Positions 1 through 9,157 of a stretch of 64,000 nt of DNA are shown one piece after another (position 1 is the first letter of the stretch; each line of letters starts with the position of its first letter). This stretch comes from Afipia sp. P52-10. Its GTDB lineage: Bacteria > Pseudomonadota > Alphaproteobacteria > Rhizobiales > Xanthobacteraceae. Made by a program: the position numbers and the translations under genes. The DNA lies in the NCBI RefSeq assembly GCF_000516555.1, contig NZ_AZSJ01000003.1, positions 381,959 to 445,958 on the forward strand. Reading direction: 5' to 3'. Under the pieces are notes generated by a model. The model ran no database searches, was not told the origin of the DNA, and saw nothing but the letters and a program-made list of their open reading frames with translations.

Positions 1-77
1 TTTTGTTTTGAAGCGTCGGCCTTCGACGCCGCATCGTCACACGCGCGCTCCTCCTCTGACAAGCAGCGGCAACGCGT

Positions 78-947
78 TCAGCGGACCGCCTGGATCGTCC
101 GCGCGCCTAAGGCAGGCACGATCGACGGCGACGCGGTCGCTGGCGTCGGATGATAGAGACCGCGCCGTTCCGGATACGGATTGAACCCGGCGTTCAATCC
201 GACCACGGTTTCAGCAGCGCCCAGCAACAGGAAGCCATCCGTCTCGATCACCTTGGCGAGGCGATTGAAGACATTCACCTTAGTCTCCTGATCGAAATAG
301 ATCAGGACGTTGCGGCAGAAGATCACATCGAAGACGCCGAGCTTGGAGAAATCATGCAGCAGGTTGAGCTGCCTGAACTGCACCATCGCGCGGATTTCGG
401 GCGAGATCTGCCACATCTCGTTGACCTGGGTGAAGTGCTTGACCAGCATCTGGATCGGCAGACCGCGCTGCACCTCGAACTGGCTGAAGATGCCGGCCTT
501 GGATTTCTCCAACACCTCCTGCGACAGGTCCGTGGCGACGATCTCGACGCGCCAGCCGTTCAATGAAGCGCCCATCTCCTTCAGCATCATTGCCAGCGAA
601 TAAGGCTCCTGCCCGGTGGAACTGGCAGCGCACCAGATGCGAATGCTCCGGCGGTTCTTCCGGGCGCTCAGCAACGTCGGCATGATGGTGTCGCGGAAAT
701 GATCGAACGGCACCTTATCGCGGAAGAAGAACGTCTCGTTCGTGGTCATCGCTTCGACGACGGCAACGATCAGCGCCTCGTCGCCGAACCGCATCTTCTG
801 CACAAGCTCGCTGAGGCCGCCCAGATTGCAACGGCGCGCCAGCGGAATCAGGCGGCTCTCGACCAGGTACTGCTTGTCCGCGGACAGAACCAGCCCCGAC
901 CGTTCCTTCAGGAGTTTCTGCAGGTACTCGTATTCGGACGCGATCAC
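78..947 (-). CDS. cheR: Chemotaxis protein methyltransferase CheR
   Basis: Transfers methyl groups from S-adenosylmethionine to glutamates of chemoreceptors, the adaptation step opposed by CheB. The 289-residue product has the CheR N-terminal helical domain, then [10 protein letters not shown] (residues 68-77), the SAM-binding stretch [11 protein letters not shown] (105-115) and a late [10 protein letters not shown] motif. I chose the GTG at 947 because it overlaps the TGA stop of cheB (GTGA), a typical coupled junction; the longer in-frame extension to 1052 would run deep into cheB. It is the last gene of the cheA-cheW-cheY-cheB-cheR operon. Its C-terminal tail of about 25 residues, rich in Pro and Ala, is not conserved sequence. 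Confidence 0.95.
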   Translation of the reverse strand: MIASEYEYLQKLLKERSGLVLSADKQYLVESRLIPLARRCNLGGLSELVQKMRFGDEALIVAVVEAMTTNETFFFRDKVPFDHFRDTIMPTLLSARKNRRSIRIWCAASSTGQEPYSLAMMLKEMGASLNGWRVEIVATDLSQEVLEKSKAGIFSQFEVQRGLPIQMLVKHFTQVNEMWQISPEIRAMVQFRQLNLLHDFSKLGVFDVIFCRNVLIYFDQETKVNVFNRLAKVIETDGFLLLGAAETVVGLNAGFNPYPERRGLYHPTPATASPSIVPALGARTIQAVR

Positions 948-2122
948 CGCCGGTCTCCTGCAAACAAACGCACGAGCTTTGGACCAATCTGAGCCAAGGG
1001 CAGGATCGCCGCGCAAATCCCCGCATGCGCAGCGGCCCCGGGCATCCCCCACACCACGCTCGTCGCCTCATCCTGCGCTATGACGTTGCCGCCGGCGGCC
1101 ACGACATCCTTGCCGCCGCGCATGCCGTCGGCCCCCATGCCGGTCAGCACGGTGGCGATCACGCCGTTCTGCCAGACGCCGACGGCGGACTGAAACAAGG
1201 GATCAACCGCGGGCTTGCAGAAATTCACCTGCGGTCCGTCGTCGAGCACGATCACGATCTCGGTCCCGCGCCGCGCGACCAGCATATGCTTGCCGCCAGG
1301 CGCCACATAGATGCGACCGGCCCTCACCGCCTCGCCGTCAACTGCCTCCTGTGCGGGACGTTTGCTGGCCCGCGTCAGGTGCTCCGCAAGGATCGTCGTA
1401 AAGGTCGGCGGCATATGCTGGGTGATCAACACCGGGAAGCGATCGATCACCGGACCAATCTCGGCGACCAACGTCATCAGCGCCTGCGGCCCGCCCGTGG
1501 ACGATCCGATCGTCAAGACCCTCGGCACCGCCGCCGTGAACGGGCGCAGCCTCAACGGCGCGGCGACAGCATGCTGCAGGGCTTTCGGCAGCGCGTTCGA
1601 CGCCGGTGCCGGCACCGGGCTCTGGGCCGGAACCAGAGACGGGCTCTGCACCGGGCTCCGCATGCCAATGCGTCGCGCACCCAGATGGCGAATTTTTTGA
1701 ATCAGGTCGCGCCGGAAGGTCTCGGCGGCGGCCACTTCGCGGGCGCTCTCCGGCTTCGGAATGTAATCGGCGGCGCCGAGCGACAGCGCCCTGAAGCTGA
1801 TCTCGGCGTTGCGGCGGGTCAGCGTCGAGGCCATGACGACGACCAGATCGCGTTTCTTGGCAAGCAGCAATGGCAGCGCCGAAATGCCGTCGAGATCCGG
1901 CATCTCGATATCGAGTACGGCGACATGCGGATCGAACCGCTCGACATGATCGACTGCCTCGCGCCCGGTGCGCAAAGATGCCACAACCGTCATATCCGTC
2001 TCGGCTTCGATCCAACGCGAGATCAAGCCGCGAATGACGGCCGAATCGTCGACCACCATCACGCGAAGCGCCTGACTTCGGCTTTCGACGGTACTGCCCG
2101 GCGTTACAAACGTCGCACTCAT
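944..2122 (-). CDS. cheB: Chemotaxis response regulator protein-glutamate methylesterase CheB
   Basis: Demethylates and deamidates chemoreceptors when phosphorylated by CheA. The 392-residue product has an N-terminal receiver domain with the phosphoacceptor in [11 protein letters not shown] (about D71), a Pro/Ala-rich linker (about 150-195), and a C-terminal methylesterase domain. Its likely catalytic triad is Ser208 (in [10 protein letters not shown]), His236 (in ITQHMPP) and Asp332 (in [10 protein letters not shown]). The ATG at 2122 is preferred over an upstream GTG at 2128. It overlaps cheR by 4 nt and follows cheY by 56 nt in the same operon. Confidence 0.95.
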   Translation of the reverse strand: MSATFVTPGSTVESRSQALRVMVVDDSAVIRGLISRWIEAETDMTVVASLRTGREAVDHVERFDPHVAVLDIEMPDLDGISALPLLLAKKRDLVVVMASTLTRRNAEISFRALSLGAADYIPKPESAREVAAAETFRRDLIQKIRHLGARRIGMRSPVQSPSLVPAQSPVPAPASNALPKALQHAVAAPLRLRPFTAAVPRVLTIGSSTGGPQALMTLVAEIGPVIDRFPVLITQHMPPTFTTILAEHLTRASKRPAQEAVDGEAVRAGRIYVAPGGKHMLVARRGTEIVIVLDDGPQVNFCKPAVDPLFQSAVGVWQNGVIATVLTGMGADGMRGGKDVVAAGGNVIAQDEATSVVWGMPGAAAHAGICAAILPLAQIGPKLVRLFAGDRR

Positions 2123-2178
2123 CACCACCCAACTCTACAGACGTCACGCCGAGCCGACGGGGCCCAAGAAGGCCGCCG

Positions 2179-2544
2179 TTAGATCAATCCAACTTCGTGA
2201 AACTTGGCCGTCACGATATCCTTGTCGAACGGCTTCATGATGTATTCGTTCGCCCCGGCATGGAGCGCCCGTGCAATATGCGCGACATCGTTCTCGGTCG
2301 TGCAGAACACCACCTTCGGCTTATCGCCGCCCGGCATCTGCCGCAGATTGCGCAGAAAATCGTATCCGTCCATCACCGGCATATTCCAGTCGAGCAGGAC
2401 GGCATCCGGCAGAGCTTGGCGGCAAACGTCGAGCGCCTTTTCGCCATTCTCAGCCTCGGTGATCTGGAAATCCAAGCCTTCGAGAATCCGGCGGGCAACC
2501 TTCCTGATCACACTCGAGTCATCGACAATCAGACATGTCTTCAT
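2179..2544 (-). CDS. cheY: Single-domain response regulator CheY
   Basis: A 121-residue stand-alone receiver domain that would carry the phosphoryl signal from CheA to the flagellar motor or act as a phosphate sink. The acidic pair (D8, D9), the phosphoacceptor D52 (LLDWNMPVMDG), the switch Thr pair (FCTTEND) and the conserved Lys (IMKPFD) are all present. It lies between cheW and cheB. The hybrid CheA encoded upstream has its own receiver domain, so two receivers compete for phosphate in this pathway. Confidence 0.95.
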   Translation of the reverse strand: MKTCLIVDDSSVIRKVARRILEGLDFQITEAENGEKALDVCRQALPDAVLLDWNMPVMDGYDFLRNLRQMPGGDKPKVVFCTTENDVAHIARALHAGANEYIMKPFDKDIVTAKFHEVGLI

Positions 2545-2622
2545 CGCACTGCCTCACTTCTCCCAGCGCCCTCCGGCCCCGCCCGAGCACTCGCGCTCAG
2601 CTCATTGCGCGCCCGGCTTCGG

Positions 2623-3093
2623 TCATGCCGCCATCGCGTCGGACGGCATGTCGAGAATTCTGTCCACGTCCAGGACCACCATCAGGTGACCATCCAGCCG
2701 GTGCACGCCCGAGCTCATCTTGGCCATGCGCGGGTCCATGTTGACGGGATTCACCTCGCAACCGCCATCCGCGAGCTTGAGCACCTCGCCGATGGTATCG
2801 ATCAGCAGGCCGTAGGATTCGCCGCGCATATCGACGCCAACCGCCATCGACGATGCGCCATCGTCGCGCTTGGGCAGACCGAGCCGCGCCCGCATGTCGA
2901 TCGCCGTGACGATGCGTCCGCGCAGATTGAGCACCCCCGCCACATCCGCCGATGCGAGCGGCACACGCGTCAGGCGCTCCGGCATGAACACGTCCTGGAC
3001 GCGCGCGATCGGCAGCCCAAACAGCTGGCCACCGATCATCGCGGTCACGTATTCGGTGATGGCAGCCGGGCCCGCGTTATCTTTTGCAGTCAT
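2623..3093 (-). CDS. cheW: Chemotaxis coupling protein CheW
   Basis: Scaffold linking chemoreceptors to CheA at the cell pole. The 156-residue product is almost entirely one CheW domain (for example VLNLRGRIVTAIDMRARLGL and LLIDTIGEVL). Its stop lies 78 nt before cheY and its start 10 nt after the cheA stop, consistent with co-transcription. CheA already contains two CheW-like modules, so this is a third copy of the fold in the operon. Confidence 0.94.
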   Translation of the reverse strand: MTAKDNAGPAAITEYVTAMIGGQLFGLPIARVQDVFMPERLTRVPLASADVAGVLNLRGRIVTAIDMRARLGLPKRDDGASSMAVGVDMRGESYGLLIDTIGEVLKLADGGCEVNPVNMDPRMAKMSSGVHRLDGHLMVVLDVDRILDMPSDAMAA

Positions 3094-3103
3094 CGTTCAG
3101 TCC

Positions 3104-5776
3104 TTATGCGGCGCGATGAAGTTCTGTGGTCTGCTCTTTCAGCGCGGCGATCAGACCCGGCCGGTCGAACTTCGCGACGTAATCGTGGAATCCGGCCTGC
3201 CGGCCCCGCTCGATGGCCGCCGGCGAAATCACCGACGACAGCGCGATGATCGGCATCTGCCCGAGACGCTGGTCGGCCCGGATCGCTTCGGCAAATTCGT
3301 AGCCATTCATATCCGGCATCTCGATATCCGTCAGCACCGCGTCGAACGGCTGGCCTGCACGCAGCACGCCAAGGCCTTCCCGACCGTTGGTCGCGAGTGA
3401 AACGCGATAGCCTGCCGCCTTCAGAACCGGCGCCAGCATGTTGCGGAAGAAGGCTGAATCGTCGACCAGCAGCACGGAATGCCCATGCGCGGACGCCCGC
3501 ATCTCCTTGCGGCTGAACCAATCGGCAAACGCCATCGGCAGGAAATGGCCGACGTCGATCACCTCGGTCGCCTGCCCCTTGATGACCGCGGACCCCAGAA
3601 TGCCGTCCCGGCCACTGGCGACCTCGATATTGAGGCGCTCTTCGACGATATCGACGATCTCATCGACCACCAACCCCATCGAGCGGCCGTCATCCGCAAA
3701 CACCAGAATCGGCTGCGCGCCTTCCTTGCGAACGCTGACGCCATCCATCTCGACCAGCGGCATCAGTTGATCGCGGTACTGTACCATGTAGCGGCCGTTC
3801 GAAAGCTCGATCTTGGCAACCTCGATCTCCTCGAGACGCGTAATCAGCGCCAGCGGCACAGCCTTCGGCTGCATCGAACCGGCACGGAATACAAGCAGTG
3901 AGGTCATCTGCTCGCCCGCGCTGCCGCGCGCCGCCTCCTGCTCCTCCGCCATGTCGCGCGTTGCGGCTGCGACCGAAGTCCCGATCGACTGCACGATGCC
4001 GTTCGGATCGATGATCATGATCACCGAGCCGTCGCCAAGAATGGTATTGCCGGAGAACATGGTGATGTGGCGCAGCTTGCTCGACATCGGCTTGACCACG
4101 ATTTCTTCCGTATGGAAGACGCCATCGACCACGATGCCAAAGGTCTGCCCGCCAACCTGGGTCACGACGATGAAGCCGTTCTCGTGATCGATCTCAGCAC
4201 CGTCGTCGATCTTGAGCAGCCTCTTCAAATGGATGAGCGGCAGCAGTTTGTTACGCAGGCGCAGAACCGGCGTATCCTTGATGCGCTCGATGCGATACTC
4301 GGAATTCGCACGCGCGCGCACCAACTCCACCACCGAAAGCTGCGGAATCGCGAAACGGTCGCCCGCTGCCTCGACGATCAACGCCGAGACGATAGCGAGC
4401 GTCAGCGGGATCTTGATGATGAAGCTCGAGCCCTCGCCCGGCACCGACTTCACTTCGATGGTGCCGCCGATCTGATCGATGTTGGTGCGCACCACGTCCA
4501 TGCCGACGCCGCGGCCGGAGACATTCGTCACCTTCGCCGCGGTCGAGAAGCCCGGCGCAAAGATGAACTTGTGGATCTGCGCCTCGGTCATCTTCTCCAG
4601 TTCGGCTTCGGTGACGATGCCGTTGGCGAGCGCCTTGGCCTTGATCGCATCGGTATTCAAGCCGCGGCCATCGTCGGCGATGCAGATGATGATGTGGCCG
4701 CCTTCATGATACGCCGACAGACGGATCGTACCCTGCTCCGGCTTGCCGGCGCTCGCGCGCGCCGTCGGCATCTCGAGACCGTGATCGGCCGAGTTGCGCA
4801 CCATGTGCGTCAGCGGATCCTTGATCAGATCGAGCACCTGGCGGTCGAGCTCGGTGTCGGCACCATGCATTTCGAGTTCGATCTGCTTGCCAAGCTCGGT
4901 GGAGAGATCGCGCACGATGCGCGGCAGCTTCTGCCAAGCATTGCCGATCGGCTGCATGCGCGTCTTCATCACGCCTTCCTGCAGCTCCGCGGTGACGTTC
5001 GACAGCCGCTGCAGCGGCACCTTGAACTCCGAATCCTCGTGGCGACGGACGATTTCAAGCAGCTGGTTACGCGTCAGCACCAGCTCCGACACCATCGTCA
5101 TGAGATGTTCGAGCGTATCGACGTTGACGCGAATTGATTGATTGGCGATTTTGTCGGCATCGCTCTGCGGCGCATCCATCTCGACGACGGATTTCCTGGC
5201 GGCCGGCTTCGCAACGGCTTGCGGCGTTTCGGCTTGGGGGGCGACCGGCGCAAGCGGAATAATTTCTGCTTCGGTCTCGCGAAAGGCCCGCTCAAGTTCG
5301 TCGAGCGAGACTTCGCCCGGCCGAAGCGGCCGTTCCAGTGTCTGCGAGACCAGCGTGCCCTGGGTCACGGCCGCAACCGCAGCCGGCGCGGGCGCCGCAT
5401 CGCTCTGCTCCACCATACGCTCGAGTTCGTCGATCAGGTCGCGGTCGGCGCCCTCGGGCTCCGCTTCGGTCTGCTCGAGTTGCGCCAGGATGTCCTTCAG
5501 CCGATCGATCGTCGACAGGATCAGGGTCACCGCCTCGCCGGTCACGGCCTTGCCGTCCCGGAATTTCCCCATCAGCGTTTCAGCGGCGTGCGCCAAAGCT
5601 TCGAGGCGCGGCAGGCCGAGGAAGCCACAGGTCCCCTTGATGGTGTGAACAAGGCGGAAGATGTTATCGAGAATTTTCGCGTTGTTGGGGTCTTGCTCGA
5701 ATTTGACCAGTTGAACGTCAACAAGATCGAGACTTTCGGTGGTCTCGGTGAGAAATTCACGAAGAAGATCATCCAT
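3104..5776 (-). CDS. cheA: Hybrid chemotaxis histidine kinase CheA with C-terminal receiver domain
   Basis: Receptor-controlled kinase that phosphorylates CheY and CheB. In the 890-residue product I see an N-terminal Hpt domain with the phosphorylated His44 (LVHTIKGTCGFLGL), a low-complexity linker (about 105-220) with no obvious P2 CheY-binding domain, a dimerisation helix pair (about 225-290), an HATPase core (HMVRNSADHGLE, IADDGRGL, GRGVGMDVV), two successive CheW-like regulatory domains (about 490-620 and 640-755), and a C-terminal receiver of about 120 residues (VLTDIEMPDMNGYEF). First gene of the operon; a CtrA-type box lies about 170 nt upstream. The receiver fusion suggests intramolecular phosphotransfer or a phosphate sink. 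Confidence 0.95.
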   Translation of the reverse strand: MDDLLREFLTETTESLDLVDVQLVKFEQDPNNAKILDNIFRLVHTIKGTCGFLGLPRLEALAHAAETLMGKFRDGKAVTGEAVTLILSTIDRLKDILAQLEQTEAEPEGADRDLIDELERMVEQSDAAPAPAAVAAVTQGTLVSQTLERPLRPGEVSLDELERAFRETEAEIIPLAPVAPQAETPQAVAKPAARKSVVEMDAPQSDADKIANQSIRVNVDTLEHLMTMVSELVLTRNQLLEIVRRHEDSEFKVPLQRLSNVTAELQEGVMKTRMQPIGNAWQKLPRIVRDLSTELGKQIELEMHGADTELDRQVLDLIKDPLTHMVRNSADHGLEMPTARASAGKPEQGTIRLSAYHEGGHIIICIADDGRGLNTDAIKAKALANGIVTEAELEKMTEAQIHKFIFAPGFSTAAKVTNVSGRGVGMDVVRTNIDQIGGTIEVKSVPGEGSSFIIKIPLTLAIVSALIVEAAGDRFAIPQLSVVELVRARANSEYRIERIKDTPVLRLRNKLLPLIHLKRLLKIDDGAEIDHENGFIVVTQVGGQTFGIVVDGVFHTEEIVVKPMSSKLRHITMFSGNTILGDGSVIMIIDPNGIVQSIGTSVAAATRDMAEEQEAARGSAGEQMTSLLVFRAGSMQPKAVPLALITRLEEIEVAKIELSNGRYMVQYRDQLMPLVEMDGVSVRKEGAQPILVFADDGRSMGLVVDEIVDIVEERLNIEVASGRDGILGSAVIKGQATEVIDVGHFLPMAFADWFSRKEMRASAHGHSVLLVDDSAFFRNMLAPVLKAAGYRVSLATNGREGLGVLRAGQPFDAVLTDIEMPDMNGYEFAEAIRADQRLGQMPIIALSSVISPAAIERGRQAGFHDYVAKFDRPGLIAALKEQTTELHRAA

Positions 5777-5942
5777 GAAACACTGGCCCCAGAAACGCGA
5801 ACGCAGCCGCTAACGCGGCCTTCAACAGTTGGCCAGTGTGTGGGCAAAGCCTTTATTTTTGGTTGAGTTGATCGATCCTTAATCGCGAAAATGACGCGCG
5901 ATCAAGCCGACACGCAACGACAAACCGGCGCGTCCCAGCCGA

Positions 5943-5957
5943 TTAATCAAGATTTAA
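5943..5957. promoter_or_regulatory. Candidate CtrA-binding box (TTAA-N7-TTAA) upstream of the che operon
   Basis: The sequence reads TTAA TCAAGAT TTAA, an exact match to the alphaproteobacterial CtrA motif TTAA-N7-TTAA, followed at once by GTTAA. It sits 25 nt past the chpT stop and 167-181 nt before the cheA start, in the only non-coding gap that could hold the che promoter. CtrA commonly controls motility and chemotaxis genes in this class. Binding here is inference from the motif and position. Confidence 0.5.
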
Positions 5958-5981
5958 GTTAACCTCTGCGCGTGGCTGTGA

Positions 5982-6656
5982 TCAGGTCGCTGTCACGGCC
6001 ACGGCATCGCCATCCAACGCAAGCTGCGCGTTGAGACCGCAAGCCTGCGCGAGCAACCGTGTGTAGTACGGCTGCACCGCATGCGCATCGACCGTAGCCT
6101 TCTGCACGCCGGCCAGCTGATCGGCGATGTTCTGCGGCAATCGCGCGTTCAGGCCGGCCGCGCGAACGCGAAAGCCACCCGTATCGCCGGCGCCAAGCGC
6201 ATCGACGGTCAACATGCCGCCGCGCGGAATGGTCTGTTGCGCGATCACCAGCATGTTCAGGAGAAGCTTGACGCGATTCTTCGGCTGCAACGCGCGTGGC
6301 AGATTCCAGATGACCTTGGTCCTGTCGTCTTCGAGAAAGCCGCGAGTCATGTTCTCGGCGTCGCCAGTATCGATCTGCGCGCCGGCCGAGCCCGCAGCAC
6401 CGAAGGCCAGCCTGCAGAATTGCAGCCGCGCCGATGCACTGCGCGCGCTCTTGCGGATCAGGTCGAGAGCGAAATCGCGATCGTCGGCATTCTTGGCGTC
6501 ATCGAGCACCTCGAGTCCGTTGACGATCGCGCCGACCGGACTGATCAGGTCGTGGCAAACGCGCGAGCACAGCAGCGCCGCCAGATCGAGCGCATCCGGA
6601 GTGGGCGGTGCGGCAGTGTCGGCGGCCACGGCGGCGGTCGAAGGCGAAGCGGTCAT
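5982..6656 (-). CDS. chpT: Histidine phosphotransferase ChpT
   Basis: Relays phosphate from the hybrid kinase CckA to CtrA and CpdR in the alphaproteobacterial cell-cycle phosphorelay. The 224-residue product has the DHp-like helix with the phosphorylatable His35 (LLCSRVCHDLISPVGAI) and a degenerate ATPase-like C-terminal domain, the usual ChpT layout and length. It reads in the same direction as the che operon, 205 nt upstream of cheA. The gap between them carries a CtrA-type box, so chpT and the output of its pathway are neighbours. The name rests on family resemblance. Confidence 0.85.
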   Translation of the reverse strand: MTASPSTAAVAADTAAPPTPDALDLAALLCSRVCHDLISPVGAIVNGLEVLDDAKNADDRDFALDLIRKSARSASARLQFCRLAFGAAGSAGAQIDTGDAENMTRGFLEDDRTKVIWNLPRALQPKNRVKLLLNMLVIAQQTIPRGGMLTVDALGAGDTGGFRVRAAGLNARLPQNIADQLAGVQKATVDAHAVQPYYTRLLAQACGLNAQLALDGDAVAVTAT

Positions 6657-6887
6657 GCAGGGCGGTCCTTGTCAAATGCGTCACGGGGAGCCGGCGCAGC
6701 GAATCAGGGCATCTTGGACCGATACATAGCAGGACAGCCAGGCACTCAGAAACGGTGCAAGATAGATGAGGTTTTCCAACCACTTCCGACCGGCCTTGAC
6801 GACGCGTGACGTGCGCCATCGGCCATGCGACAAGCAGGCAAGCACAACCGCCGGCAAGGCGGCTCTCGCACGGCAAGACCTCATCTC

Positions 6888-7724
6888 ATGACCCCCCCCG
6901 TTCCGACGCAGCCAATCATCGACCAGACCATGGCGCCTTCGCTGCTCGAACCGCTCACCGACCTGGTGGTGGCGGCATCGGCGGCAATTCTCGAGGTGGC
7001 GCGTCGCGAGGTCTCCGCCGAGAGCAAACAGGACGGCTCACCGGTGACGGAAGCCGATCTCGCAGCCGACCGCATTATCGTCGACGGGCTGACGCGGTTG
7101 ATGCCGGCGGTGCCGGTCGTTTCCGAGGAGCGCGTCGATCGTTCGACCGGCCCTTATCTGGCGAGCTTTTTCATTGTCGACCCGCTCGACGGGACCCGCG
7201 AGTTCATTGCCGGACATGATGACTATACGGTCAATGTCGCCCTGGTCACGAACGGACGACCGCTGCTCGGGGTGATCAGCGCGCCAGCACTTGGTCTATT
7301 GTGGCGCGGCGTCGTCGGCTCCGGCGCCGAGCGGATGGAGCTCTCTGCCGATCCGGCGAAACGTGCAGCAAGCCTGGCGACGATACGGCCCCGACCGTGG
7401 CCCAGGGGGCCGTGGCTGGCCGCCGTCAGCCGATCACACGGCGACCCGCGCACCGACGCCTTTATCGATAGCCGTGGCGGCGCCGGCCGGGTGCCGATCG
7501 GATCGGCGCTGAAGTTCTGCCGGGTCGCTGAAGGCGCCGTCGATATCTATCCCCGCCTGTCGGCGATCTCGGAATGGGACATCGCCGCCGGCCATGCGAT
7601 CCTGGAAGCGGCAGGTGGTGTCGTCACCGACAGCCGAGGACAGCCGATCCGTTTCGGCCAGCGCAAGGGCGAATTTGCCGTACCGGAATTCATCGCCTGG
7701 GGAGATGCCGCGCAAGCGCGCTAG
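6888..7724 (+). CDS. cysQ: 3'(2'),5'-bisphosphate nucleotidase CysQ
   Basis: Mg2+-dependent, lithium-sensitive phosphatase of the inositol monophosphatase superfamily that removes the 3'-phosphate of PAP/PAPS and so recycles the by-product of sulfate assimilation. The 278-residue protein shows the metal-binding signatures VVSEERV, DPLDGTREFI and EWDIAAGHAILEAAGG in the expected order. The start at 6888 gives a 14-residue leader before the second Met (6930), which is an equally possible start. It is divergent from chpT. Confidence 0.9.
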   Translation: MTPPVPTQPIIDQTMAPSLLEPLTDLVVAASAAILEVARREVSAESKQDGSPVTEADLAADRIIVDGLTRLMPAVPVVSEERVDRSTGPYLASFFIVDPLDGTREFIAGHDDYTVNVALVTNGRPLLGVISAPALGLLWRGVVGSGAERMELSADPAKRAASLATIRPRPWPRGPWLAAVSRSHGDPRTDAFIDSRGGAGRVPIGSALKFCRVAEGAVDIYPRLSAISEWDIAAGHAILEAAGGVVTDSRGQPIRFGQRKGEFAVPEFIAWGDAAQAR

Positions 7725-7731
7725 CAGCAAT

Positions 7732-8232
7732 CTAGCGCGAGAGGCTCTCGCGCAAGCTTGGCCACTGGCGTTGCGCCGCCTTCAGGAAACCCGACGGATC
7801 GGCAGCAAAGGCGGTCCGGCTGATGTCGCTTGAGAACAGAAATAGCCGCTGCGCATGGATCATCCAGATCTGCGGCAGGCCCTCGACGATCTTGCCCCGC
7901 GCCACATCGACCGGATCATAGCCGCCGAACTGGGGGCCATAGACTTGTGGGTGGCTGACGAAGGCTGCCCGATTGCCTTCATTGCGAAACCGCCAGATCG
8001 CCCCGTCCTGCACGGCTTCGTATCGCCCATCGCCCGGCATGGCTTTGGTTTCCGTAAAATAGGCCACCGGATCGAAGCCCGAGATCGCAAGTCCGGTCAG
8101 CCGGTTGATCACGATGCGCTCGGTCGTCGCTTGCGCTTGAACTGCGGATGCAGAGACCGTAGCGGCCCAAAGAACGGTCCACCAGACGCCCCAATTCCCC
8201 GACTCTTTCCTTTCCTGCCGCCGTAACGTCAT
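7732..8232 (-). CDS. YHS-domain-containing secreted protein
   Basis: A 166-residue protein with a probable signal peptide (hydrophobic residues about 14-32, ending in VQAQA), so likely periplasmic. The YHS fold is seen from GFDPVAYF through GAIWRF, YGPQFGGYDP and IHAQRLFLFSS. Canonical YHS proteins have a cysteine in the GGYC position, thought to take part in metal binding; here it reads GGYD. Function is unknown. It converges on cysQ, with the two stop codons only 7 nt apart. Confidence 0.75.
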   Translation of the reverse strand: MTLRRQERKESGNWGVWWTVLWAATVSASAVQAQATTERIVINRLTGLAISGFDPVAYFTETKAMPGDGRYEAVQDGAIWRFRNEGNRAAFVSHPQVYGPQFGGYDPVDVARGKIVEGLPQIWMIHAQRLFLFSSDISRTAFAADPSGFLKAAQRQWPSLRESLSR

Positions 8233-8347
8233 AGTTGCCGCTGATAAAAGCTCGATTCGGGACGTTTCTGCAGTCTAGATGGGTTGCGTCAGCATCCGGT
8301 TAAGCGTTGGCTGGCCTGCTTGGATTCGTAAACGAGGGACCCCAAGA

Positions 8348-8932
8348 ATGAAACTTGTTATGCGCCTTGCCGCGGTGTTGCTTGTCGCAATGATCGCCGG
8401 GACGCTGCCAGCACGCGCCCAGGGCGGGCCGCGCGCCAACCAGAGCCCACATACGTTCTCACCGGACGAAATCGTCAATGCCGGTCATCGGTTCTTCGGT
8501 AATGTCTCGCGCGGTCTCGCTTCGGTCATCGAACGCGCATTCAGCAATTGGGGCCAACCGAACGGCTATATCCTTGGCGAAGAAGGCAGCGGCGCCTTCG
8601 TTGCCGGCCTACGCTATGGCGAAGGCACGCTCTACACGAAGAATGCCGGTGACCTGCGGGTCTATTGGCAGGGCCCCTCGGTCGGCTTCGACTGGGGTGG
8701 CGACGGCGCCCGTACCATGATGCTGGTCTACAACCTACCCGCGACCGGCGCGATCTATCAGCGCTTCGCCGGCGTCAACGGCTCGGCCTATCTGGTCGGC
8801 GGCTTCGGGATGACGGCACTGACGTCCAATAACATCGTCGTCGTGCCAATCCGCTCCGGTGTCGGCCTGAGGCTTGGAGCCAATGTCGGCTACCTGAAGT
8901 TTACGCCGAACGCCACCTGGAACCCGTTCTGA
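8348..8932 (+). CDS. DUF1134 family exported protein
   Basis: A 194-residue protein with a clear signal peptide (MKLVMRLAAVLLVAMIAG, cleavage near ARAQ) followed by a Gly-rich beta-type domain typical of DUF1134 (GEGTLYTKNAGD, VGFDWGGDGARTMMLVYNL). The family is widespread in alphaproteobacteria with no assigned activity; the EipA envelope-integrity proteins of Brucella belong to it. The ATG at 8348 follows GAGGGACCCC and gives a good signal peptide; an upstream in-frame ATG at 8279 would bury the signal sequence. Confidence 0.85.
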   Translation: MKLVMRLAAVLLVAMIAGTLPARAQGGPRANQSPHTFSPDEIVNAGHRFFGNVSRGLASVIERAFSNWGQPNGYILGEEGSGAFVAGLRYGEGTLYTKNAGDLRVYWQGPSVGFDWGGDGARTMMLVYNLPATGAIYQRFAGVNGSAYLVGGFGMTALTSNNIVVVPIRSGVGLRLGANVGYLKFTPNATWNPF

Positions 8933-9157
8933 TCGGGGCAGCCACTCGAACTTCCTGAGTCCTGCAGCGCGCCTGCCCCGGGGTCTAAGCCATCCGGGCA
9001 GGACGCGGTCGAGCCTAGCTGGTGCGCATCGAAAACGGCCAGCCGTCCACAACCCGGCTATCGCACCCGCCCGATTCAGGTTAACGCGCTGTGCTGCTGG
9101 CGTCGTTCGGGCGGTCCATGGCATGGTAATCAAATCGTTAATTTGTCGGAGTTCGCC

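Noticed and set aside
8-35. Possible terminator after cheR (GCGTCG/CGACGC hairpin)
   Set aside because: Six base pairs only, and on the minus strand it is followed by an A-rich rather than U-rich stretch.
1025-2182. Long open frame on the plus strand across cheB
   Set aside because: It is the complement of cheB, whose receiver and methylesterase motifs are intact; the antisense product is His/Arg/Gln-rich with no domain.
6681-6884. A 67-codon hydrophobic frame upstream of chpT
   Set aside because: No ribosome-binding site, no family resemblance, and it covers the divergent chpT/cysQ promoter region.
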